The notes below the pieces were generated by a model. That model did not search any database. It saw only the letters and a list, made by a program, of their open reading frames with translations, and was not told where the DNA came from. The position numbers were made by a program, and so were the translations under genes. Shown piece by piece: positions 1-5,650 of a stretch of DNA of 8,686 bases. This DNA comes from an uncultured Collinsella sp. (GTDB taxonomy: Bacteria; Actinomycetota; Coriobacteriia; Coriobacteriales; Coriobacteriaceae). Where the stretch lies: positions 1 through 8,686 of the forward strand of contig CAMQJB010000065.1 in assembly GCA_947002045.1 (NCBI GenBank). The letters are read 5' to 3'. Position 1 is the stretch's first letter. The number at the start of each line of letters is the position of its first letter.

Positions 1-25
1 CTTAATTTTGTTCAAAATATACCCC

Positions 26-99
26 AAAAAAACACCACCGGCGGGGGGGCTCGTGACCTATGTTGTTAGGCGTTTGTGGGGGGGCCTCCCCCCCCGCCG
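26..99 (-). terminator. Terminator-like hairpin at the left edge
   Basis: Read on the minus strand, an 11-bp perfect stem (99-89 pairing with 49-39, CGGCGGGGGGG against its complement) encloses a small inner stem (57-60 with 67-70). It is followed by six bases and then seven T residues (32-26). A competing pairing exists between the G7 run at 78-84 and the C run at 88-94. This could end leftward transcripts coming from the MFS remnant. The six-base gap before the T run and the large loop make it an imperfect intrinsic terminator. Confidence 0.4.
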
Positions 100-106
100 C
101 TGTTTG

Positions 107-170
107 CGATCCGCTTTCCTCCGTCCCCTTCGGATCACGTGATCTGTTGGGGACGGAGGAAAACGGATCA
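107..170. repeat. Inverted pair of 31-bp palindromic (REP-like) units
   Basis: Two copies of one unit face each other across 2 bp: 107-137 in minus orientation and 140-170 in plus orientation. The core is GGGGACGGAGGAAAACGG, bounded by TGATC at one end and GATCA at the other. The arms 108-128 and 149-169 are complementary at 20 of 21 positions (a G/A difference near position 114). A perfect 12-bp palindrome, GATCACGTGATC, lies at the junction (133-144). A third copy sits at 8594-8624. The arrangement resembles bacterial interspersed REP pairs (BIMEs). No transposase or RAYT gene is in view. Confidence 0.75.
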
Positions 171-218
171 TTTCGTAGGCCCGTGACCGCCTTGGAAACC
201 GAATGATGGTACGAGCAT

Positions 219-587
219 CTATTCGGCTTCCAGGGCGGCCACAAACAGAACGGGGCAAACAGAAAAGAGCACGTAGACCTGCCACAGTTCACCGACAAGG
301 CTCATGCCGGCAAGAACGGCAGAGGTGGCGATTACAGTGAGGGAGCCCAAAACGCAACCGCTTACTTTATCGGCAACATGACCGATCACAAGTGAGCCGA
401 TAACGCTCACCACGGTGGAGATGGCGTTGGAGATGTTGTACTGCGCAAGCGTGATGCCCAGGTCGCTGACGACGAGCGGCTGAAACAGGCTCATGCAGTT
501 AACGAAAATCGTGTAGCACGTGGCCATGATGACAAAGCCGGAAGCCACCACGAGCCAGCCGGGGAAGAACTTACGCTGCTGGGACAT
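219..587 (-). CDS. Truncated MFS transporter (N-terminal remnant, probable pseudogene)
   Basis: The 122-residue reading frame starts at ATG 587 behind a good Shine-Dalgarno sequence (AAGGAG, about 5 nt upstream). It encodes the first part of a major facilitator superfamily permease. Four hydrophobic segments are visible, at about residues 10-35, 50-72, 76-98 and 101-119. The loop between helices 2 and 3 has the motif-A pattern G-x-x-A-D-K-x-x-G (residues 69-77). MFS proteins normally have about 400 residues and 12 helices, so two thirds is missing. The sequence loses family character near residue 111 and stops at residue 122, about 50 bp before the inverted REP-like pair. No continuation is visible in another frame in the remaining 218 bp. 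A deletion or rearrangement at the repeat is likely. The truncated product is unlikely to transport anything. The original substrate cannot be told. Confidence 0.7.
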   Translation of the reverse strand: MSQQRKFFPGWLVVASGFVIMATCYTIFVNCMSLFQPLVVSDLGITLAQYNISNAISTVVSVIGSLVIGHVADKVSGCVLGSLTVIATSAVLAGMSLVGELWQVYVLFSVCPVLFVAALEAE

Positions 588-627
588 ACTGCTCCTTATT
601 TAACAAACGAATAGCCTGCGCCGGGCG

Positions 628-717
628 CCGGTAGTGCCCAAGATTGCCTTGAAAGACAAGGGCATAGGCCTTATGGCCATGCCCGCAGGCTTGAAAGGCA
701 AGGTTGGGTGCTACCGG
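628..717 (-). other. 90-nt rod-like imperfect hairpin across the amidohydrolase stop codon
   Basis: The minus-strand segment 717-695 pairs with 650-628 at 19 of 23 positions, as stems of 7, 5 and 7 bp separated by two 2x2 internal loops. Inside it lies a further hairpin at 660-684. The outer arm contains the amidohydrolase stop codon (713-711). An 8-bp pair, AGCCTGCG at 613-620 with CGCAGGCT at 684-691, interleaves with the outer stem. The two pairings would therefore form a pseudoknot or exclude one another. The region lies between the amidohydrolase and the start of the MFS gene. It may be a 3' stabiliser, a terminator or a leader control element. The structure was read by eye and its function is inferred. 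Confidence 0.5.
651..684 (-). terminator. Weak intrinsic terminator candidate for the amidohydrolase
   Basis: Minus-strand hairpin: GGGCATGGCC, loop ATAA, GGCCTATGCCC (684-660), a 10-bp stem with one bulged base. It is followed by TTGTCTTTC. It begins 27 bp after the amidohydrolase stop codon. The stem is strong but the T stretch is interrupted, so termination may be partial and allow read-through into the MFS gene. Confidence 0.45.
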
Positions 718-2006
718 TGGTCGGCGATATAGCCCAAAGCGACGGCGGTATAAGCCGCAGCACCGAGCGGCAGCTCGGCATCGTTAAAACGTGCCTTGGG
801 ATGGTGCTGGGCAAAGTGTTCGTCCGTGTCGGTTACGGCCGCGCCCACGGTAAAGTACGCACTCGGAATCTCGCTCGAGATAAGCGCGAAGTCCTCACTC
901 GCCATGGCATGGAAAAGCGGCAAGAAAGCCGCCTTGGGCAGCACTGCGCCCACATAGCCAAGCGACGCCTGAGTCATATCGCTGTCGAGTACAAGCGGCG
1001 GAACATCCGAAAGCGTCTCGATGGTCGCCGGCGTACGATATGTTGTGGCAACGCCGTTAACGACCTCCGCGATGCGGGTCTTGAGGTGCTCCATGAGCTC
1101 AACATCGAAGCCGCGCAGCGTTCCCTCGAGCACGCAGGTGTCGGGGATGACGTTGGCCGCCAAGCCGCCAGCAAACTTACCAACGGTAAGTGCGACTTCC
1201 TTGGCCGCCGGCACCTCGCGGGCGATAAGCTCCTGGAGCGCCAGGTGCACATGGACGCCGGCCGTGATGGGGTCGATGCAGATCTCGGGGCTCGAGCCAT
1301 GGCCGCCCTTGCCCTGGAGCGTGATGCGGAAACCGTACACGCCCGAAAGCGCTGGACTGCCGTAGAGCACCAGGCCAAGCGGCGACTGGCTGTTGACATG
1401 CATGGCAAAGGCCGCCTGAGGGCGCGGGTTCTCGAGCAAGCCGTCGGCGATGGCGGCGCGGGCGCCCTCGAAGGTCTCCTCGCCCGGCTGGAACAGCAGT
1501 TTGACGGTGGCATTGGCGTCGACGAGCTCGGCCTCGCGGGCCTTGAGCAGGCGCGCCGCACCAAGCAGCGCCGTCGCGTGCATATCGTGACCGCAAGCAT
1601 GCATGCAGCCGTTCGTAGAGGCGAAAGGCTCGCCCGACTCTTCGGCAACGGGCAGGGCATCCATGTCGCCACGCAGCATAATGACCGTTCCGGCCTGTTC
1701 GTCCGTGCAGACGCCATTGCCCTGGGCCACGGTGGCACCGGCACCGACAAGGCCCACAACACAGGAACCATCGACGAGCGTGGCAAACGGGATGTCCATC
1801 TCGGCCAGGCGCGCTTGGATATACGCAGAGGTCTGCGGGAGGTCGTTACCAAGTTCGGGCGTCCGATGCAGATCGTGACGCCATGCGGCAAGCTCGTCTG
1901 CAAAAGCCTGAGCTTCTGCGACAAGACCGTCACCGATAGCGGTCTGCGCCGCTGTGGTAGCCTGAGGCGCTGGTTGCGGTTGAAAATCGGACAGAGCTGG
2001 TACCAT
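711..2006 (-). CDS. M20-family (M20D) amidohydrolase / N-acyl amino acid hydrolase
   Basis: A 431-residue cytoplasmic metallohydrolase of the M20 family, subgroup of hippurate hydrolase and N-acyl-amino-acid amidohydrolases. Such enzymes cleave the amide bond of acylated amino acids using two metal ions. Visible motifs: WRHDLHRTPELG (42-53), LRGDMDALP (111-119), MHACGHDMHA (135-144), LLFQPGEE (170-177), AMHV (201-204), GKGGHGSSP (232-240, dimerisation domain) and HHP near 401-403. Expected metal ligands are C138, H140, E177, H203 and one of H401/H402, with E176 as the general base; all are present. I chose ATG 2006 because GGAGGG precedes it by about 7 nt. The frame stays open upstream to 2477, but that part runs through a terminator and antisense to the EamA gene. 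The first 30 or so residues are an alanine/glutamine-rich extension with no clear signal peptide. The gene is monocistronic. Deacetylase, aminoacylase or AbgB-like activity cannot be distinguished. Confidence 0.9.
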   Translation of the reverse strand: MVPALSDFQPQPAPQATTAAQTAIGDGLVAEAQAFADELAAWRHDLHRTPELGNDLPQTSAYIQARLAEMDIPFATLVDGSCVVGLVGAGATVAQGNGVCTDEQAGTVIMLRGDMDALPVAEESGEPFASTNGCMHACGHDMHATALLGAARLLKAREAELVDANATVKLLFQPGEETFEGARAAIADGLLENPRPQAAFAMHVNSQSPLGLVLYGSPALSGVYGFRITLQGKGGHGSSPEICIDPITAGVHVHLALQELIAREVPAAKEVALTVGKFAGGLAANVIPDTCVLEGTLRGFDVELMEHLKTRIAEVVNGVATTYRTPATIETLSDVPPLVLDSDMTQASLGYVGAVLPKAAFLPLFHAMASEDFALISSEIPSAYFTVGAAVTDTDEHFAQHHPKARFNDAELPLGAAAYTAVALGYIADHR

Positions 2007-2036
2007 AGATGCCCTCCAGTAACGTTTTTGCAGCAC

Positions 2037-2058
2037 GCACTTTGATAGCGTAAAGTGC
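2037..2058. promoter_or_regulatory. 22-bp inverted repeat upstream of the amidohydrolase (candidate operator)
   Basis: GCACTTT (2037-2043) and AAAGTGC (2052-2058) are perfect 7-bp inverted arms around an 8-bp spacer, located 31-52 bp before the ATG at 2006. The upstream gene ends in a terminator at 2085-2110, so the amidohydrolase promoter must lie in the roughly 80 bp that hold this repeat. On the minus strand the spacer contains AT-containing sequence (ACGCTATC) that could form part of a -10 box. No convincing -35 box was found. The regulator is unknown. Confidence 0.35.
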
Positions 2059-2084
2059 AAGGCACAACTGTAAGGGCATGACAT

Positions 2085-2110
2085 AAAAAATGCCGCCCTG
2101 GGAGGGCGGC
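2085..2110 (-). terminator. Intrinsic terminator of the EamA transporter gene
   Basis: Minus-strand hairpin GCCGCCCT, loop CCC, AGGGCGGC (2110-2092) with a perfect 8-bp stem. It is followed by A and six T residues (2090-2085). It begins 12 bp after the EamA stop codon and separates that gene from the amidohydrolase. It is a textbook rho-independent terminator. Confidence 0.92.
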
Positions 2111-2122
2111 GCAACAAGTTGT

Positions 2123-3106
2123 TTACAATTGCGGGTGTGATTTTCGGCGCAAGAAATCGAAATGCGTCTCGCTCAAAATAATCGACAGGAAGATGAGCGC
2201 AAAGCCGGCAAGCAGGCGCGAGGTGAGCGCCTCCCCCATCAGCAGCACCGAGAACAGCACGCCCGAGGGGGACTCCATCGAAAGAAGCAGTGAGCCCGTC
2301 GAGGCCGGGACGTGCGCCAAGCCGACGTTTTGGACGAGCAGCGCCACGCACGTGCAGCCCACCGAGAGGAAGGCCATCACGCCGATAAAGCTCGGCGTCC
2401 ACACGGACGCGGGCGCTTGGGTCTCGAACAACAGCGACGAGATCAGGCTCAAGACGCCATTGCCCACAAACATCCAAAACGTGATGACGTTGATGTCCAT
2501 CTTGCGACCGTACTTGGCGGTCACCGCCATCTGGATGGCAAAGAAGACCGCGCCGCCCAGCGTAATGGCATCGCCGGCATTGAACTCGACGCTATCGAGC
2601 GCCACCAAGCCAATGCCCGCCAGGCACAGCAACGCGGCGCCCAAGTTGTAACGGGTAAGCTTTTCGCCGCTTAGGACGTAGCTCGCAAACGGAACCAAGA
2701 TGCAGTACGTGCCCGTCAAAAACGCGCTTTTGCCTGCCGTGGTCTGCGCCAGGCCGATCGTCTGCAGTCCGTATGCTCCCCACATGAGCGCACCCATGCC
2801 CAGTCCGACGATCAGGTTGCGGGCATTGAAATGAGCGATGATGCGCTTATGGAAAATGGCAAACATAACCAGTGATGCCGGAAGAAAGCGAACGTAGACC
2901 AGCTCGAACACCGGAATGGTGTCGAGCGCGCCCTTCATAGTGGTAAAGGAGTAGCCCCAGATGACCGCCACCGAAAATAGCAGAACTTTCCAGAACAGCG
3001 GCGAGCGTGCGCCGGCACCCCGGGGAATACCGCCCGCGCCCAAATCCTCACGGGCCACAGGGCTATCGGGCATGTTTTCGATTTCGTTGGCAGCGTATTG
3101 GGCCAT
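2123..3106 (-). CDS. EamA/DMT-family transporter (putative metabolite exporter)
   Basis: A 327-residue inner-membrane protein of the drug/metabolite transporter superfamily with two EamA repeats, about residues 42-172 and 180-314. Ten hydrophobic helices are visible, at roughly 39-56, 66-86, 99-117, 124-146, 153-171, 179-197, 205-226, 238-259, 267-291 and 297-312. Family landmarks are WGYSF (50-54), the T-A-G-K-S-A-F stretch (123-129) in helix 4, and a Gly-Glu pair at the end of each half (G147-E148 and G291-E292). The hydrophilic N-terminal tail of about 35 residues is longer than usual. I chose ATG 3106 because GAGGA lies about 7 nt upstream; a GTG at 3121 in the same frame has no ribosome binding site. 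Relatives export amino acids or their metabolites, but the substrate here is unknown. The gene appears to be transcribed alone, from a candidate promoter at about 3147-3175 to the terminator at 2085-2110. Confidence 0.9.
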   Translation of the reverse strand: MAQYAANEIENMPDSPVAREDLGAGGIPRGAGARSPLFWKVLLFSVAVIWGYSFTTMKGALDTIPVFELVYVRFLPASLVMFAIFHKRIIAHFNARNLIVGLGMGALMWGAYGLQTIGLAQTTAGKSAFLTGTYCILVPFASYVLSGEKLTRYNLGAALLCLAGIGLVALDSVEFNAGDAITLGGAVFFAIQMAVTAKYGRKMDINVITFWMFVGNGVLSLISSLLFETQAPASVWTPSFIGVMAFLSVGCTCVALLVQNVGLAHVPASTGSLLLSMESPSGVLFSVLLMGEALTSRLLAGFALIFLSIILSETHFDFLRRKSHPQL

Positions 3107-3146
3107 GGAACATCCTCGCACTCAATCTGGGCGTGGTGTCCGCACG

Positions 3147-3175
3147 CGTATGGCTGCGTGCCGCCTCATGGTCAA
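3147..3175 (-). promoter_or_regulatory. Candidate promoter of the EamA gene
   Basis: Minus-strand TTGACC (3175-3170), a 17-bp spacer and CATACG (3152-3147). The -35 box matches 5 of 6 consensus bases and the -10 box 3 of 6. Transcription would start near 3140, about 34 nt before the ATG at 3106. It follows directly after the T tract of the terminator for the pip pair, which supports an independent transcription unit. Confidence 0.4.
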
Positions 3176-3176
3176 A

Positions 3177-3210
3177 TAAAAACAGGGCGTACCGGACCCC
3201 CGGTACGCCC
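3177..3210 (-). terminator. Intrinsic terminator of the pip gene pair
   Basis: Minus-strand hairpin with a perfect 11-bp stem (GGGCGTACCGG at 3210-3200 with its complement at 3195-3185) and a 4-nt loop. It is followed by TGTTTTTATTT. It lies about 235 bp past the stop codon of the second pip gene, and no gene intervenes. The transcript therefore carries a long 3' untranslated region. There is no T tract on the plus-strand side. Confidence 0.8.
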
Positions 3211-3449
3211 CGCTACTGTAGCAACAACCAGCGTTGCATCGCAATCCAGCCCACTAAAGCGTTTTGTTCCGCCGTTCTACCGAACGGCGGACCGGCCGTC
3301 GCTGAGCGAGCCGCATTCACGCCAATCTGACGTTCAATTTCAAGGGCGCGACCAGAAGGTCAGCGCCCTTTCATTTCACGTCACCTTGGCGCAAATGCGG
3401 CTCGCTCGCTGGCATTAGTGCTACATCAGCGTTAACGTTGCCGCACTAA
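3211..3449 (-). other. Structured gene-free region: long 3' UTR of the pip pair, possible ncRNA
   Basis: No convincing coding sequence is present in this 239-bp stretch. Three stem-loops follow one another before the terminator. The first is TTAGTGC/GCACTAA (3415-3421 with 3443-3449), covering the pip stop codon. The second is a rod of about 104 nt (3304-3407) with stems of 14, 6, 6, 8 and 4 bp. The third is a perfect 9-bp hairpin, CCGCCGTTC with loop TACC (3269-3290), which has no adjacent T tract on its 3' side on either strand. The rod pairs 3304-3317 with 3394-3407, 3320-3325 with 3386-3391, 3328-3333 with 3378-3383, 3342-3349 with 3363-3370, and 3350-3353 with 3358-3361. It may be a 3' UTR-derived small RNA, an RNA-stability element or a palindromic mobile element. 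I recognise no known RNA family. Confidence 0.5.
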
Positions 3450-5635
3450 ATTAGCTTTGTAGACTCCAGCTTTTCGATGATCCAGTCGTTGGCTTTGACG
3501 ACCGGGCGGCGGAAGACGACGCCCAGGGCCAGAGACGGAATCAGATAGCTCGCCAGAATGCCCAGTTCAATCCAGTACTCCATATGGTAGGCGCCAGCCA
3601 TGGCGGCATGCATAGCGTTGATGCCATGGGTAAACGGCAGGAACGGATATATCGCCTGGAACACGGGGCCGGTCATCTCGATGGGGAACGTGCCGCCCGA
3701 ACCGCCGACCTGCATGACCAACAGCACGACAGCGAGCGCCTTGCCGATATCGCCAAACGAAACCGTAAGCGTGTAGACGATATTGGAGAACACGAGACTC
3801 GCGACCCAGCCCGCCAGCACAAACTGCAGCGGGTTGTCGCACTGAATGCCAAAGAACAGGATGTCGCCCGCGCACACGAGCGTTGCCTGCAGCAGGGCCA
3901 AACCGCCAAAGAACAGGTAGCGACCCAGGTAGATCTCGTGCAGGCGCACGGGGATGAGCTCGTTGATAAGCTCATCGTCAACCGAGACCTTCATCATGGC
4001 CGCCAGTACAATCGAGCCGACCCAGAGCGACAGAATCGTGTAGAACGGCGCCATGGCTGAACCGTAGTTGCGGATCGGATAGACCGGCTTGCGGTCGAGT
4101 GCGACGGGACCGGAAAGCGACACGGCAAGGCCCTCGGGGTCGTTGCCAATCATCGTCTTGATCGTGGCAAGGTCGTCCGACATCAGGGCGCCATCGAGCT
4201 CGTCCTTAAACGCGCTGATCTTGTCCGACGCCTCGCCCAGCTGATCGGAAGCCTTGTTGACCAGCTTTGCAGCCTTAGAGAGGCCCTTTGCCAGCGAACC
4301 GGATGCATCGGTCAGGCCGGCAACAGCACTATCCAGGTCGCCCGAGATACCGTTGAGCGAATCCAAAACGCCCGAAATAGTCTTCTTGAGCTCCTTGGCC
4401 TTAACCGAGAACGTGGAATCGTAGTCGGACTTGGCTCCCGAAATGCCCGCCTTGGCATCGGCGATGGCCTGGTCGACCTCAGCACGCATGCTGTTGACCT
4501 CTGCCATACTGTCAGAAAGGGACTTAGCGGTTGCCGTTAGGTCCTTGGCGTTGTTTCGATACTCCACCGCGATCCTGCTCAGCGATGTTGCCACAGACTT
4601 GAGGCTCTCCTGGAGCTTTTCGTCACTGACCTGCTCGGCAAAGCCGCGGAGCTGGTCGGCCGTGGCGTCGATATCGTCGGCACGTGTATTGAGCGCCGTC
4701 GCGGCATCGTTGAGTTGGGACACCGTAAGGTCGACATGCTGGTTCGCGGCATCGAACGCCTTCGCGAGCTCGGCAGACACATTGTCGAACGAACCCGCAC
4801 TTCCATCGATCGCGGCATCGATGGCATCGTTTGCCGTCTTAAGCGCTTCTTTGGAATCATCGATGCCGCTCTTGGCATGCTCCATCAGCTGCTTGGTCGA
4901 CTCATCGACCGTACCCGTCTGCTGGAGCATACCGCTCGCCGACGTCAACGAATCGGACGTAGAGCTCAAAATGCCCGCCAGCGACGAAGCATTAGCCTGA
5001 ACGTCTTGCAGGTCCTCAATCGAATCGCCGAGCGTCGAGGACAGGTTGGCGATAAAGTTGCTGACTTGGTCGGTGCTCATGTAATCGAGCAGGCTGGACA
5101 CCGTCTTAAGACCGATGCTCGTAATGGTCTTGGTAAAAGATTCGTTAACCTGGTTCTGAACGGCGCTCGAACCCTTCTCGGTCACGATCTGCGCGATGGC
5201 GTTGGCCTTCTGGTTCTCGTAAAACTCGATATCGGCGTGTTTCACGTCGGTCGAGAAAAGCGTCATCATGTCGGCGCTAAACGTTTTGGGGATAACGACG
5301 GCAGCATAGTACGCGCCCGACTTAACGCCCTCGATAGCCTTTTCGCGATCGTTAAGCACAACCCAATCGAAGCTCTCGTTGCCGCGTAGGGTGGCGGTCA
5401 CGTTTTCGCCCACGTTAACCTCGACGGGGATCAGATCGCTCTCGTAACCCTCATCGGTGTTGACCACGGCGATCTTAAGATTGCCGGTGTTGCCGTACGG
5501 ATCCCAGCTGCCGGCGATGTTAAACCACGCGTACAGACACGGCACGATAATGAGGCCCATCACGACAACCAAGCCGATTACGGAGCGAGACACGTTTTGG
5601 ACATCGCGCTTAAACAGATGCAGGATGTTCTTCAT
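3446..5635 (-). CDS. YhgE/Pip family membrane protein (second of a tandem pair)
   Basis: A 729-residue protein with the full YhgE/Pip architecture. Helix 1 spans about residues 17-39 and is followed by the family signature CLYAWFNIAGSWDPYGN (33-49). A long extracytoplasmic region (about 50-525) follows, with a globular start (AAVVIPKTFS, 111-120). It continues as Ser/Ala/Asp-rich coiled coil, including xxxLxxG-type heptads near 427-475. A C-terminal polytopic domain (about 527-707) begins at YPIRNYGSAMAPFY (519-532) and contains GSGGTFPIEM (645-654) and PFLPFTHGINA (664-674). Family members include the lactococcal phage infection protein and EsaA/YueB, a type VII secretion component and SPP1 phage receptor; the C-terminal part resembles ABC-2 permease domains. 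ATG 5635 directly abuts the stop of the upstream paralogue, with a near-perfect AGGAGGTG lying inside that gene. A role in envelope transport or secretion is inferred. No ESX or ATPase gene is in view to confirm it. Confidence 0.9.
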   Translation of the reverse strand: MKNILHLFKRDVQNVSRSVIGLVVVMGLIIVPCLYAWFNIAGSWDPYGNTGNLKIAVVNTDEGYESDLIPVEVNVGENVTATLRGNESFDWVVLNDREKAIEGVKSGAYYAAVVIPKTFSADMMTLFSTDVKHADIEFYENQKANAIAQIVTEKGSSAVQNQVNESFTKTITSIGLKTVSSLLDYMSTDQVSNFIANLSSTLGDSIEDLQDVQANASSLAGILSSTSDSLTSASGMLQQTGTVDESTKQLMEHAKSGIDDSKEALKTANDAIDAAIDGSAGSFDNVSAELAKAFDAANQHVDLTVSQLNDAATALNTRADDIDATADQLRGFAEQVSDEKLQESLKSVATSLSRIAVEYRNNAKDLTATAKSLSDSMAEVNSMRAEVDQAIADAKAGISGAKSDYDSTFSVKAKELKKTISGVLDSLNGISGDLDSAVAGLTDASGSLAKGLSKAAKLVNKASDQLGEASDKISAFKDELDGALMSDDLATIKTMIGNDPEGLAVSLSGPVALDRKPVYPIRNYGSAMAPFYTILSLWVGSIVLAAMMKVSVDDELINELIPVRLHEIYLGRYLFFGGLALLQATLVCAGDILFFGIQCDNPLQFVLAGWVASLVFSNIVYTLTVSFGDIGKALAVVLLVMQVGGSGGTFPIEMTGPVFQAIYPFLPFTHGINAMHAAMAGAYHMEYWIELGILASYLIPSLALGVVFRRPVVKANDWIIEKLESTKLI

Positions 5636-5650
5636 TTATGCCTCACCTCC
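5636..5650 (-). promoter_or_regulatory. Ribosome binding site encoded within the last codons of the upstream pip gene
   Basis: The last codons of the 926-residue protein (Lys-Gly-Gly-Glu-Ala-stop) read AAAGGAGGTGAGGCATAA and run straight into the ATG at 5635. They therefore contain a near-perfect anti-16S match, AAGGAGGTG. The stop and start codons touch with no gap. The arrangement implies translational coupling, and the downstream protein may be made at least as efficiently as the first, whose own site is poor. Confidence 0.85.

Noticed and set aside
2..298. Minus-strand open frame at the left edge (98 codons)
   Set aside because: It overlaps the MFS remnant in another frame and runs through the repeat pair and homopolymers. 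It has no family resemblance.
708..2045. Long plus-strand open frame (445 codons) opposite the amidohydrolase
   Set aside because: The opposite strand encodes a complete M20 enzyme with all catalytic motifs. The plus-strand product is Arg/Gly/Ala-rich and resembles no family, as expected for an antisense frame in GC-rich DNA.
2007..2477. N-terminal extension of the amidohydrolase frame up to 2477
   Set aside because: The extension crosses the EamA gene and its terminator and has no M20 features. ATG 2006 has a good ribosome binding site and gives the normal family length.
3269..3290. 9-bp hairpin as the pip terminator
   Set aside because: On the minus strand it is followed by AACAAAAC, with no T tract. 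The hairpin at 3185-3210 is the better terminator.
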